DNA of 64,000 bases from a virus, in IMG/VR virus record IMGVR_UViG_3300024520_000060, positions 1-64,000 of that record. One strand, 5' to 3'. The notes below the pieces were generated by a model. That model saw only the letters and a program-made list of their open reading frames with translations, did not search any database and was not told the DNA's origin. Below are positions 33,702-40,450 of the stretch, one piece after another. A program made the translations under genes and the position numbers. Each line of letters opens with the position of its first letter. Positions within the stretch are counted from its first letter, which is position 1.

Positions 33702-33917
33702 ATGAAGAAATCAATGACAGCCGACGACATCCGCTACTCCGACATGGTTGCTGACTACTGGCGCGAGCGCGAAGAGGTCATCCAGAGTGGGCGCATGGCC
33801 TTCCCGGAGAACATGCCCAGGTACGAGGCAGCCCACGTGGCCCTGCTGCAGGACTGGGGTCAGGACCGTGTGGACCTCGCCGCGAGCCGCTACGAGTCCA
33901 CCACGGAGCAGGGCTGA
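33702..33917 (+). CDS. Early protein, unknown (71 aa)
   Basis: MKKSMTADDIRYSDMVADYW, acidic and helical with several Trp/Tyr residues (YWREREEVIQSG, RYEAAHVALLQDWGQDRVDLA). Its stop shares a base with the next ATG (TGATGG). First gene of a two-gene unit. Function unknown. Confidence 0.7.
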   Translation: MKKSMTADDIRYSDMVADYWREREEVIQSGRMAFPENMPRYEAAHVALLQDWGQDRVDLAASRYESTTEQG

Positions 33918-34102
33918 TGGAGCCCGAATACCGCTTCTTCCCTGACCACCTGAACCCGATGGAGCCGGTCTCCTACCGGATACCGGGGCCCGAGCCCAGG
34001 GACGACCGGCCCGGTGACGTCTACCTGATCACCTGGGACGAGGAGGGGAACTGGACTGAGTCCGTCGCCCGCTGGGACGGCACGCAAATCGTTACCCTGT
34101 AG
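33917..34102 (+). CDS. Early protein, unknown (61 aa)
   Basis: Starts at the ATG in the TGATGG overlap: MEPEYRFFPDHLNPMEPVSY. It is beta-type and acidic (DVYLITWDEEGNWTESVARW). Depends on translational coupling with the 71-aa gene. Function unknown. Confidence 0.68.
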   Translation: MEPEYRFFPDHLNPMEPVSYRIPGPEPRDDRPGDVYLITWDEEGNWTESVARWDGTQIVTL

Positions 34103-34135
34103 GGACTTACGCAAACCCGAAAAGAAAACGAGGTC

Positions 34136-34174
34136 AAAGTAGCCCCGGCCCTAGTCGTCGGGTATACTGTAGCC
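34136..34174 (+). promoter_or_regulatory. Leaderless-type promoter cassette 12
   Basis: AAAGTAGCC at 34136, 18 bp with only a weak dyad, TATACT (34163-34168), GTAGCC, ATG at 34175. Upstream GGACTTACGCAAACC and GAAAAGAAAACGAGGTC. Confidence 0.8.
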
Positions 34175-34423
34175 ATGAAGAACGAAATGACAGCCAGCGA
34201 AGCCAACGAAGTCGCCATGAACCTGGAAGAGATCCGGGACCAGATCAAGGACCTCGCCCAACAGGCGCTGGAGCTGGTCCGGGGGACGCCCGAAGCCGAG
34301 CGCTCCAGGGTCTACTGGTACGGTCACGTGATGTCCGCCATGGACGACCAGGAGTACCCCGGTGGCTCCTACACGCTGGCCGACACCGAGGCCTACTTCC
34401 GCAACGACGGGGAAGAGGCATGA
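34175..34423 (+). CDS. Early helical protein, unknown (82 aa)
   Basis: MKNEMTASEANEVAMNLEEI, then KDLAQQALELVRGTPEAER: strongly helical first half, followed by a short aromatic segment (RVYWYGHVMSAMDDQEY). It overlaps the next gene by 4 bases (ATGATGG), forming a two-gene unit with the HD-domain gene, and may assist it. Function unknown. Confidence 0.7.
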   Translation: MKNEMTASEANEVAMNLEEIRDQIKDLAQQALELVRGTPEAERSRVYWYGHVMSAMDDQEYPGGSYTLADTEAYFRNDGEEA

Positions 34424-34818
34424 TGGAGCTACTGACCCCGGAAGGTCAGGCCCATGCCGAGCGGGTCGCAGACCGGGTTCCGCGCCACACCCTCCACCGA
34501 CTGATCGCCCTCCTTCACGATGTGATAGAGGACACAGAGGCGACCCACCTGGACATCGAACGTCTGTATGGGGCAACCGTGGCTGACTCCGTCCGCGTCC
34601 TTACACGAGTCCCTGAGGAGACCTACAGGGAATACATCCTGCGCGTCCTCTACAGCGACGATCCATACGCCCGGGTCATCAAGGTAGCCGACCTAGAGGA
34701 CCATCTGGACCAGGCAGCTACCCTGAAGCCGAGCCTGAAGTCCAGGTACATGAACGCTCTAAGTGTCCTGTCTCCAGGGACTTACGCACTTCGCGAAAAG
34801 AAAACGAGGTCAAAGTAG
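34420..34818 (+). CDS. Small HD-domain protein, RelA/SpoT-hydrolase-like
   Basis: 132 residues. LLHDVIEDTEATHLDIERLYG followed by VADSVRVLTRV and the later RVIKVADLEDHL reproduce the HDxxED and KxADxxxN-type motifs of the (p)ppGpp-hydrolase domain of RelA/SpoT and of small alarmone hydrolases. Metal-binding His and Asp candidates lie near 33-34, with the last Asp near 97. This would degrade guanosine tetraphosphate in the host cytoplasm; activity is inferred from motifs only. Its last residues (REKKTRSK) are read through the A-rich block of the next promoter, and its TAG stop is the TAG of AAAGTAGCC. Confidence 0.72.
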   Translation: MMELLTPEGQAHAERVADRVPRHTLHRLIALLHDVIEDTEATHLDIERLYGATVADSVRVLTRVPEETYREYILRVLYSDDPYARVIKVADLEDHLDQAATLKPSLKSRYMNALSVLSPGTYALREKKTRSK

Positions 34819-34850
34819 CCCCGGGTCTGAACTCGGGGTAGAGTACACCC
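34812..34850 (+). promoter_or_regulatory. Leaderless-type promoter cassette 13
   Basis: AAAGTAGCC at 34812 (its TAG also ends the HD gene), 18 bp with CCCCG/CGGGG arms, TAGAGT (34839-34844), ACACCC, ATG at 34851. Confidence 0.8.
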
Positions 34851-35324
34851 ATGAAGAAACTCACGAAACAAGAAATGAACGTCCTGATCTCCGCCCACGA
34901 AGCCACGGAGGACAACGGAGGCGACTTCGGGTTCAAGGACGAGATCATGCTTCCCGGTGACGGTACGGATCAGCTCACGATGATGGGGATCCTCCTGCGA
35001 CTGGAGGAGCTGGGCCTGATTGAGAACGAGCGCTGCCGGATCAACGACTCGGGGGCCTGGGTCAACCAGTTCGAGCTGACGGCGGACGGCCTCTACCAGC
35101 TGAACCCCGAGCCGTCTGAGCAGGACCACCTGGACGCGGCGGCTCGGGAGAGGAAGGCCCCCGAGACGGACGGCCAAACGGCCTCACGGATCGCTCTGGC
35201 TCTTGCCGGGTTCCAGGCTGAGTTGGCCGTCCAGGCGACCAGCAACAAGCCGATGGCCATGGTCCGCGAGATCCTGGCCGTCGCCGAGTCGGCCCTCCAG
35301 GACCGCGCACGCAACGTCGTCTGA
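34851..35324 (+). CDS. Early protein with winged-helix-like part (157 aa)
   Basis: MKKLTKQEMNVLISAHEATED starts like a DNA-binding winged helix. TMMGILLRLEELGLIENERC with WVNQFELTADGLYQL resembles the recognition helix and wing of MarR/PadR-type or archaeal-type winged helices. The second half (residues 85-157) is Ala/Gln-rich and helical. It could be a small transcription regulator of early genes; unproven. Confidence 0.65.
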   Translation: MKKLTKQEMNVLISAHEATEDNGGDFGFKDEIMLPGDGTDQLTMMGILLRLEELGLIENERCRINDSGAWVNQFELTADGLYQLNPEPSEQDHLDAAARERKAPETDGQTASRIALALAGFQAELAVQATSNKPMAMVREILAVAESALQDRARNVV

Positions 35325-35362
35325 GCACTGGACTTACGACCGCCCGAAAAGAAAACCCGATC

Positions 35363-35401
35363 AAAGTAGCCTGACCACCAAACACGAGGTACAGTGAAGC
35401 C
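35363..35401 (+). promoter_or_regulatory. Leaderless-type promoter cassette 14
   Basis: AAAGTAGCC at 35363, 18 bp without a dyad (TGACCACCAAACACGAGG), TACAGT (35390-35395), GAAGCC, ATG at 35402. Confidence 0.75.
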
Positions 35402-35743
35402 ATGAAGAACAACGTCATCTACAGCGTCCATATCCCGAACACCCCGACCGTCACGACCGAATACGGTAGCCTCCTGACCAAGCAGAACGTCCGGGCCTTC
35501 GATGGCCTGATCAGGGTCGTGGAGGACGGAGACAACTACTTCGGGACCGGGGCAGCCTTCCGCGACTACGTCCTGGAGAACCCTACCTGGGGCTCCATGA
35601 AGGCCGCAGCGGGTCGCATGATCGCCACGACGGGTGATCAGCACCATCAGTTCCTGGAGGGGGCCCACCTCACCGGGGAGACCGAGCTCCGGAAGAAGGA
35701 CGGTCGGGTCATCCGCATCGTCCGGCTCATGATGGGCTCCTGA
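35402..35743 (+). CDS. Early protein, unknown (113 aa)
   Basis: MKNNVIYSVHIPNTPTVTTE, then GDNYFGTGAAFRDYVLENP and a basic, beta-like end (ELRKKDGRVIRIVRLMMGS). No known motif. Single-gene unit of the early cluster. Function unknown. Confidence 0.7.
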   Translation: MKNNVIYSVHIPNTPTVTTEYGSLLTKQNVRAFDGLIRVVEDGDNYFGTGAAFRDYVLENPTWGSMKAAAGRMIATTGDQHHQFLEGAHLTGETELRKKDGRVIRIVRLMMGS

Positions 35744-35764
35744 CCCTGAAAAGAAAACGAGGAA

Positions 35765-35802
35765 AAAGTAGCCCCGGGCCCCGGCCCGGGGTACTCTTAC
35801 CC
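35765..35802 (+). promoter_or_regulatory. Leaderless-type promoter cassette 15
   Basis: AAAGTAGCC at 35765, 18 bp with CCCCGGGC/GCCCGGGG arms, TACTCT (35792-35797), 5 bases, ATG at 35803. Confidence 0.8.
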
Positions 35803-36060
35803 ATGAAGAACGACAACGAAGCGCGCCCCCTGACCGACGACGAAGCCGAGCTCATCCTGGGCGAGTGGCCGACGGCCCAAGTAGACGAGGCAGTGACCTG
35901 GGCAGGACCCGAGGTACAGCTGGATCTCCACGACCACAAGGGACCCCTGAGCTGCGCCACCGCCACCCGAGCCGTGGAGGTGGAGGTCGGCCTCCGGTGC
36001 CTTCACATCTTCCTGGACGAGGCCCGTCTGGACCCGATCGTCGCGGTCTACGAAGTCTGA
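35803..36060 (+). CDS. Early protein, unknown (85 aa)
   Basis: MKNDNEARPLTDDEAELILG, acidic, with a His-rich turn (LDLHDHKGPL) and a hydrophobic end (LRCLHIFLDEARLDPIVAV). Its TGA overlaps the ATG of the following exported protein gene. Function unknown. Confidence 0.68.
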   Translation: MKNDNEARPLTDDEAELILGEWPTAQVDEAVTWAGPEVQLDLHDHKGPLSCATATRAVEVEVGLRCLHIFLDEARLDPIVAVYEV

Positions 36061-36383
36061 TGCGGGCCCTCTACCCGGTCCTTGGAGGGGCCCTCGTGCT
36101 CGCCTTGGCGACCCCTGAGCACCCTTCCTTCAGGCCGAGGCACATGGCTCTGCCACAGATCGCTCAGGAGCCTCCGCTCCCGGATTGGGCTACGGGCCCG
36201 TCCTGGCAGGAACGTGAGGCACAGGCCCTGTCAGCGAGCCCCGCTGGGGTGGACATCCCGTGGCCTCGTACCGTCGTGGGGTGGGACGGCCCTGACCTGA
36301 TCCTGGAGGACGCGACCGGGGCCCGATGGCGGGCCACGTTCAGCGACTACCCTCACCAGCCGCAAACTCTTACACCCGAGTGA
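36060..36383 (+). CDS. Exported protein, unknown (107 aa)
   Basis: Starts at the ATG of the TGATG overlap: MRALYPVLGGALVLALATPEH, a plausible Sec signal peptide of about 17 residues. The mature part is Pro- and Trp-rich (IAQEPPLPDWATGPSWQERE) and ends near the next cassette. If exported it would act in the periplasm. Unusual for an early phage gene. Confidence 0.6.
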   Translation: MRALYPVLGGALVLALATPEHPSFRPRHMALPQIAQEPPLPDWATGPSWQEREAQALSASPAGVDIPWPRTVVGWDGPDLILEDATGARWRATFSDYPHQPQTLTPE

Positions 36384-36411
36384 CTTACGACGCCACCAAA
36401 AGAAAACGATC

Positions 36412-36452
36412 AAAGAGTAGCCCCGGGTCAGATCGTGGGGTACACTGTAGCC
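36412..36452 (+). promoter_or_regulatory. Leaderless-type promoter cassette 16
   Basis: AAAGAGTAGCC variant, 18 bp from GTAGCC (36417-36422) to TACACT (36441-36446), GTAGCC, ATG at 36453. Upstream TGACTTACGACG and AAAAGAAAACGATC. Confidence 0.8.
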
Positions 36453-36689
36453 ATGAAGAACGCAATCGAACGCATCCAGGAAGCTCTGGAAGACATGATC
36501 GAAGAGGCCACCGACGGCCTGAACCACCTGATCGCCTGCCAGGAGCAGGCTGAGGACCAGCTGAAGTCCGACGGCAACGCCGACCCGGACTGGACGGAGG
36601 TGGACGACGTCGCCCACGAGCTCGTGGATCTGGAGCACCAGGTGAGCCGGATCCGCCACTGCCTTGCTACCGTCACACGGGACATCTAA
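36453..36689 (+). CDS. Early coiled-coil protein, unknown (78 aa)
   Basis: MKNAIERIQEALEDMIEEAT, then GLNHLIACQEQAEDQLKS and a second helix (VAHELVDLEHQVSRIRHCLA): acidic helical hairpin with heptad-like Leu/Ile spacing. An in-frame ATG 18 bases earlier lies within the -10 box and is rejected. Function unknown. Confidence 0.7.
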   Translation: MKNAIERIQEALEDMIEEATDGLNHLIACQEQAEDQLKSDGNADPDWTEVDDVAHELVDLEHQVSRIRHCLATVTRDI

Positions 36690-36703
36690 AAGAAAACGAG
36701 GAC

Positions 36704-36742
36704 AAAGTAGCCCCGGGTCAGATCCCGGGGTACAGTGAAACC
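36704..36742 (+). promoter_or_regulatory. Leaderless-type promoter cassette 17
   Basis: AAAGTAGCC at 36704, 18 bp with CCCCGGG/CCCGGGG arms, TACAGT (36731-36736), GAAACC, ATG at 36743. Confidence 0.85.
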
Positions 36743-36955
36743 ATGAAGAACCAAGAAGAGCTTGAGACCATCCCCGTCTACATCCTCTATGTGGAGATGA
36801 ACCAAACCGAGGAGTACGAGGTGACCTTCAAGGTCACGCTCTCAGAGGACGCCCCTGTCACCGACTTCGTTGACGAAGCCTGTGAGATGCTGGACACACA
36901 CATCGCCAAGCACCATCCCACCTGGAGAGACTGGGAGATCCTGGACATCGCCTGA
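36743..36955 (+). CDS. Early acidic protein, unknown (70 aa)
   Basis: MKNQEELETIPVYILYVEMN, then YEVTFKVTLSEDAPVTDFVDE: small alpha/beta protein, very acidic (possible DNA mimic, but without proof). It is followed by a strong terminator hairpin. Function unknown. Confidence 0.7.
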   Translation: MKNQEELETIPVYILYVEMNQTEEYEVTFKVTLSEDAPVTDFVDEACEMLDTHIAKHHPTWRDWEILDIA

Positions 36956-36965
36956 TCACCAACCT

Positions 36966-36993
36966 GGCCCGGGCCCCTCAGGGGGTCCGGGCC
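36966..36993 (+). terminator. Rho-independent-type terminator
   Basis: Arms GGCCCGG and CCGGGCC around an inner GCCCCTCAGGGGG hairpin, followed by TCTTCGTGT. It closes the main early transcript before the last two early genes. Confidence 0.65.
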
Positions 36994-37123
36994 TCTTCGT
37001 GTCCGTCGTGTACTCGCTCGCTCACAGCTCGCACCTGGACTTTGGATTCTGGATAGGCCCTAGGGCCCGCGTCCAAACAGGACGTCACCTGGTCCTGCTC
37101 ACAGCCCCGAAAAGAAAGCGAGG

Positions 37124-37164
37124 AAAGAGTAGCCCCGGGTCAGATCGTAGGGTAGAGTGAGGCA
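37124..37164 (+). promoter_or_regulatory. Leaderless-type promoter cassette 18
   Basis: AAAGAGTAGCC variant, 18 bp from GTAGCC (37129-37134) to TAGAGT (37153-37158), GAGGCA, ATG at 37165. A dispersed-repeat relative (37081-37102) lies just upstream. Confidence 0.8.
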
Positions 37165-37449
37165 ATGAAGAAATCAGCCATAGTCAAACAGATCGTCAAA
37201 GAGGCTTGGGAAGGCGAGACCAACTTCCGGCCCTACGACACCCACGACCTGCTCGCTGCTCGGAAGTTCGTCTACAACCGACCTCTGGTTGGAAAGAGCT
37301 TGAAGACGGCACTCCATGCCGAGGACGCTCTCCTCTGTGAGATCCTGGAGATGCGCAACGACATCCATCCCGTCACTCAGCGGCAGCTCATCGAGCGGCA
37401 CGAGTACATTCGCCGGCAGCTCCGCGACAAACAGAAACGATCAAAATGA
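37165..37449 (+). CDS. Early helical protein, unknown (94 aa)
   Basis: MKKSAIVKQIVKEAWEGETN, then LVGKSLKTALHAEDALLCEI and a basic end (EYIRRQLRDKQKRSK). The C-terminal KQKRSK resembles the tails of other genes that run into the A-rich block of a cassette. It overlaps the next gene by 4 bases. Function unknown. Confidence 0.7.
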   Translation: MKKSAIVKQIVKEAWEGETNFRPYDTHDLLAARKFVYNRPLVGKSLKTALHAEDALLCEILEMRNDIHPVTQRQLIERHEYIRRQLRDKQKRSK

Positions 37450-37664
37450 ACGTCTACATCGTCAAGGAGCTGATCGCGTGGGAGAGCGAGAGCATCGTCA
37501 GTGCCCATCTAGATCCAGCGGCAGCGGTGAAGGCCATGGCGGAGTACGCCGAGGCATCGGCCGAGCCCATGCTGGAGACGGGCATCCGGCCTGGTGATCA
37601 GTTCACCCGATGGATGGACACGGTCGAGTGTACCCTCCTCATCCAGACGGTGCCTCTGACCTAG
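37446..37664 (+). CDS. Last early-strand protein, unknown (72 aa)
   Basis: MNVYIVKELIAWESESIVSA, a small alpha/beta protein starting with a beta-strand like many viral ferredoxin-fold peptides. It overlaps the stop of the converging minus-strand gene by 4 bases, the only tail-to-tail junction in the early region. No terminator hairpin is visible between them. Confidence 0.65.
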   Translation: MNVYIVKELIAWESESIVSAHLDPAAAVKAMAEYAEASAEPMLETGIRPGDQFTRWMDTVECTLLIQTVPLT

Positions 37665-37906
37665 GCTGGCCCGCTCGGGCCCATCCAGCCATCCTGGGTC
37701 CACTCACCGGCAGCCTCGTCTGACGTATCCATGACCAGGCCTCCGACCTCGGTCGGGTCGAACATCAGCATCGGGATGGAGACGCCCGCCAGCTGGTACC
37801 CACACTCAGCGAAGAGCTGGAGAGCGATCTCTTCAGCAGCTTCCCTGGTGGGTCCAGTGGCGATCACGATCTTCGACCCATACCGGGCTATGAGTCCGAC
37901 AACCAT
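37661..37906 (-). CDS. Small protein downstream of SSB, unknown (81 aa)
   Basis: MVVGLIARYGSKIVIATGPT, then EAAEEIALQLFAECGYQLAGVSI: compact alpha/beta fold. Its start shares a base with the SSB stop, so it is translated from the same message. Last gene of a minus-strand operon. Function unknown. Confidence 0.68.
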   Translation of the reverse strand: MVVGLIARYGSKIVIATGPTREAAEEIALQLFAECGYQLAGVSIPMLMFDPTEVGGLVMDTSDEAAGEWTQDGWMGPSGPA

Positions 37907-38289
37907 CAGAAAGGGGTGTCGTCGTCGGTAGATCCACCGGCAGCGACAGCCTTCTTCTCGCCGACGAACTCCCAGTCCTGGGCATGGACCACGAGCTTGC
38001 TTCGCTTGTCCCCTGTCGTCTTGTCAGACCAGGTCTCGTACTTCAGGCTGGCACGAGGGAAGAGAGCGGCACTGCCCTTGCCATGGAACTTGGCGAAGGC
38101 CTCGGCACGCTTGCCGAAGAGCTTCACATCGACAAAGCAGGGCTCATCGACCCACTCGTCACCTTGCTTCCGGCGACCATTCACCGCCAGCCCGATGGAG
38201 GTGTAGGCCACCCCTCCTCCCGAGAACCGCAGGTCGACGTCACGGGTCAGATGACCTCCAAGGACGACGACGTTGACGTTGTTGCTCAC
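37906..38289 (-). CDS. ssb: Single-stranded DNA-binding protein
   Basis: 127 residues with the OB-fold signature of bacterial-type SSB: VVVLGGHLTRDVDLRFSGGG, then SIGLAVNGRRKQG and CFVDVKLFGKRAEAFAKF and FPRASLKYETW. The acidic tip DDDTPF at the C-terminus matches the DDDIPF tail that recruits replication partners. It protects ssDNA at the phage fork. It overlaps the next upstream gene by 4 bases. Confidence 0.9.
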   Translation of the reverse strand: MSNNVNVVVLGGHLTRDVDLRFSGGGVAYTSIGLAVNGRRKQGDEWVDEPCFVDVKLFGKRAEAFAKFHGKGSAALFPRASLKYETWSDKTTGDKRSKLVVHAQDWEFVGEKKAVAAGGSTDDDTPF

Positions 38290-38555
38290 AGGGTGGCCAG
38301 GTTGAGGAGGACGCCGGAGATGACGCCCACGAGACGAGAGTCAGCGGCAGAAGCGACCATCGTCGTGCTGACGCCAGCCTTGAGGGCGATGGCGTTGCGA
38401 GTGGCGATGAGGGCCTTGTCGAAGCCAGGCTCATTGGAAGCCAGGCTCAGACGAGCACCCTGCGCGATGGTGTACGCGACGAGTTCGTCGCTGGAGATTT
38501 TGAGTTCGGCCCCGGTCTCTTCGAGAGTGGAGCGGATGAGGTCTTCGGTGTTCAT
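38286..38555 (-). CDS. Small protein upstream of SSB, unknown (89 aa)
   Basis: MNTEDLIRSTLEETGAELKI, helical, ends with a hydrophobic segment (LVGVISGVLLNLATL) that could lie in a membrane or a core. Four-base overlaps on both sides. Function unknown. Confidence 0.65.
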   Translation of the reverse strand: MNTEDLIRSTLEETGAELKISSDELVAYTIAQGARLSLASNEPGFDKALIATRNAIALKAGVSTTMVASAADSRLVGVISGVLLNLATL

Positions 38556-38989
38556 TGGGCGTAGGGGTTGGAGTAGGAGAGGGAGAGACGACGCTCAGCG
38601 ACCCGCTGTTCCGCAGTCGGGAGACCGCGAGCTTGGGCCGAGAGGAAGGGTTTCTGGATCTGAAGCATGGCCTGGTTCATCTGGTTCAGCTGCTCGGTGA
38701 GCAGGAGGAATCCATTCGGGCCGATCGTACCCGCGTCCAGCTGGTTCTGGATACCGTCGGCACCGGCAGCGTTGAGAACGGCCCACGGCACCTGCCGAAG
38801 AAGAGCCTTGGACTCAGCCTCAATGGCTGCGTCCATGTCGCTGACGGCCTGCGTGGGAGGCGTGGTGGCCTCCATCACATCAGACCTGACAGCGGGCCAG
38901 GCGTTGACGATGGCCGGCACGAGGGTGGAGTCCTCCGCTCGGGAGGCGAGGCAGCTGCTGAGGAGTAGGACGAGGAGTAGATGCTTCAT
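38552..38989 (-). CDS. Putative lipoprotein (145 aa)
   Basis: The start at 38989 gives MKHLLLVLLLSSCLASRAED, a lipoprotein signal with lipobox LSSC. The mature part is helical (AVSDMDAAIEAESKALLRQV, LLLTEQLNQMNQAMLQIQ). A lipoprotein next to a holin-like gene could be an o-spanin, but its length and lack of Pro-rich sequence make that uncertain. It overlaps both neighbours by four bases. Confidence 0.65.
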   Translation of the reverse strand: MKHLLLVLLLSSCLASRAEDSTLVPAIVNAWPAVRSDVMEATTPPTQAVSDMDAAIEAESKALLRQVPWAVLNAAGADGIQNQLDAGTIGPNGFLLLTEQLNQMNQAMLQIQKPFLSAQARGLPTAEQRVAERRLSLSYSNPYAQ

Positions 38990-39249
38990 GAAGTCTTGGG
39001 TCCGATCTTGGAGATTCCGCGAGAGACAGAGTAGGCAGCGACTGCCCACTGGATGAGTTGAAGGCCCTCGTCCCGAAGAACAGGGTCGTGGGAATAGGAG
39101 CCGAGCGCGACCAGGCCCATGCCGGCAGCGAAGGCGATGGCCGTCAGCTTGAACTCAGAGGTGGTGGTGCCCCGACGAGGAGCAGTGGAGGCAGCACGCA
39201 GTTGGTCGGCGAGTGCCTGGATGGAGACGAGTTCAGGTTGGGTGGTCAT
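38986..39249 (-). CDS. Holin-like membrane protein (87 aa)
   Basis: Start at the ATG at 39249 rather than the in-frame GTG upstream. The pattern SEFKLTAIAFAAGMGLVALG, a gap, then LQLIQWAVAAYSVSRGISK matches phage membrane proteins annotated as holins with two hydrophobic segments. The charged N-terminus (ALADQLRAASTAPRRG) precedes the first segment. No endolysin is seen in the window. Confidence 0.6.
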   Translation of the reverse strand: MTTQPELVSIQALADQLRAASTAPRRGTTTSEFKLTAIAFAAGMGLVALGSYSHDPVLRDEGLQLIQWAVAAYSVSRGISKIGPKTS

Positions 39250-39353
39250 GAGAAGATGCACCAGCAGAGGGCGTAGAAAGGGACAACGTAGAGAATGGCA
39301 TACACCATCCCGACGAAGAAGGAAGAGGGTTCAGTAGCGGTGGATTGTGTCAT
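39246..39353 (-). CDS. 35-aa membrane peptide
   Basis: Begins MTQSTATEPSSFF within the end of the kinase gene and consists mainly of the segment VGMVYAILYVVPFYALCWCI. Its TGA overlaps the ATG of the holin-like gene (ATGA). The overlap on both sides and the hydrophobic content support a real small gene, perhaps part of the lysis group. Confidence 0.55.
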   Translation of the reverse strand: MTQSTATEPSSFFVGMVYAILYVVPFYALCWCIFS

Positions 39354-39927
39354 TGAACGAGATCAGTCCTAGCTCTTTGGCGAACAGGGTTCCGCCATCG
39401 TTGTCAACGTCGAACGTCGGGATGTCCAGCTCAATGTACGACCGGCTATCTGCCGAGAAATCGTACCCTTCCCGGGTGATCCTGACTAGAGAACAATTGG
39501 CTTTCCCATAGGCAGCCACGAGTGACTCTGCCTCTTCCACGAACCCGCTGTCCGTGATGATGTGTGTCCACCTGGCTCTCATGTGCTGCTCATGCTTCCT
39601 GAGCTTCGCCACAAGGAGTTCTCCGAGGAAACCCTGGCCGTGGGTAGGCTTCATCCAGGATTCGCTCACGGCGATGTACGCGTCTCTGGGGGAGATACCG
39701 TGAAACTCCTCCAGGGGGTTGTCCTTGACCTGCTCGAAGTAGTCGTGACCGAGCGGATGCCCACCCTGGTCAAAGAGGAGGTAGAGGGCGTGGGTCCGCT
39801 CCTTCAGGATGGCCGACAGCTTGGCCATGTTGGTCAGACCAAGGTCCTTCCGTTGGGCCAGCACCATCCCGGCGAAGTCCTTCCCCGAGCGGGGAGGGCC
39901 GTTCACGAAGATCAGACGATGGTTCAC
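39331..39927 (-). CDS. P-loop kinase, dNMP-kinase-like
   Basis: 198 residues. NGPPRSGKDFAG (about 9-20) is the GxxxxGKD P-loop of phage deoxynucleoside monophosphate kinases, where D replaces S/T. HIITDSGFVEEAESLVAAYG (about 132) and LVRITREGYDF fit the later sheet and sensor region. It may phosphorylate dNMPs, including modified ones such as hmdUMP. It lies next to a MazG-like gene, forming a small nucleotide-metabolism pair. Confidence 0.72.
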   Translation of the reverse strand: MNHRLIFVNGPPRSGKDFAGMVLAQRKDLGLTNMAKLSAILKERTHALYLLFDQGGHPLGHDYFEQVKDNPLEEFHGISPRDAYIAVSESWMKPTHGQGFLGELLVAKLRKHEQHMRARWTHIITDSGFVEEAESLVAAYGKANCSLVRITREGYDFSADSRSYIELDIPTFDVDNDGGTLFAKELGLISFNDTIHRY

Positions 39928-39958
39928 AGCGTGTACCCTCTCTCCTTGCCTTCGGCGT

Positions 39959-40450
39959 TCATCTCAGACCTTGCTTGTACTTGTAGAGGACTTCAGCTGC
40001 GTCGGGCTTCTGCCAGCCTTCAGGCTTCAGAGGCTTGGATCGCGGGCCAGCAGCCACCTTCGCCATGTTCGCACGCTGTACATCACGCCAGAACGGCATG
40101 AGGGGTAGGCCCAGCGCGACGAGAGTACCCACCACAACGTAGATGACGTCGACGGCTTCCGAGGCGATCTTGGCCAGGTTGCGACCCATGATGGCCTCGC
40201 AGAGTTCCTCGCACTCCTCACGGATCAGCTCACACCGGAAGACCAGCATGCCATGGTAGGGAGTGTCATTGGGTGTCGTCGGGGCCGGGTGGCCAAACTT
40301 CAGATGGAAGTCACTGACGTCCTCGTAGATCCCGTGCTCCAGCCCCTCTGCCGCGTCGGCACACTCGTGGAGGAGCTGGGAGTTTGAGATGCGCTGCGAA
40401 CTTCGACTCAGTTCGCGGAGAGTCTTGGATAGCTTCATCGGCTGGGTCAT
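39959..40450 (-). CDS. MazG/HisE-like NTP pyrophosphohydrolase
   Basis: 163 residues. CELIREECEELCEAIMGRN, then KIASEAVDVIYVVVGTLVALG reproduces the EExxE...ExxD metal-binding pattern of all-alpha NTP pyrophosphohydrolases. The later LMPFWRDVQRANMAK and KPEGWQKPD ending is typical of phage members. Such enzymes can remove selected dNTPs, for example dTTP where thymine is replaced. Starts 4 bases before the end of the upstream exported-protein gene. Confidence 0.78.
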   Translation of the reverse strand: MTQPMKLSKTLRELSRSSQRISNSQLLHECADAAEGLEHGIYEDVSDFHLKFGHPAPTTPNDTPYHGMLVFRCELIREECEELCEAIMGRNLAKIASEAVDVIYVVVGTLVALGLPLMPFWRDVQRANMAKVAAGPRSKPLKPEGWQKPDAAEVLYKYKQGLR

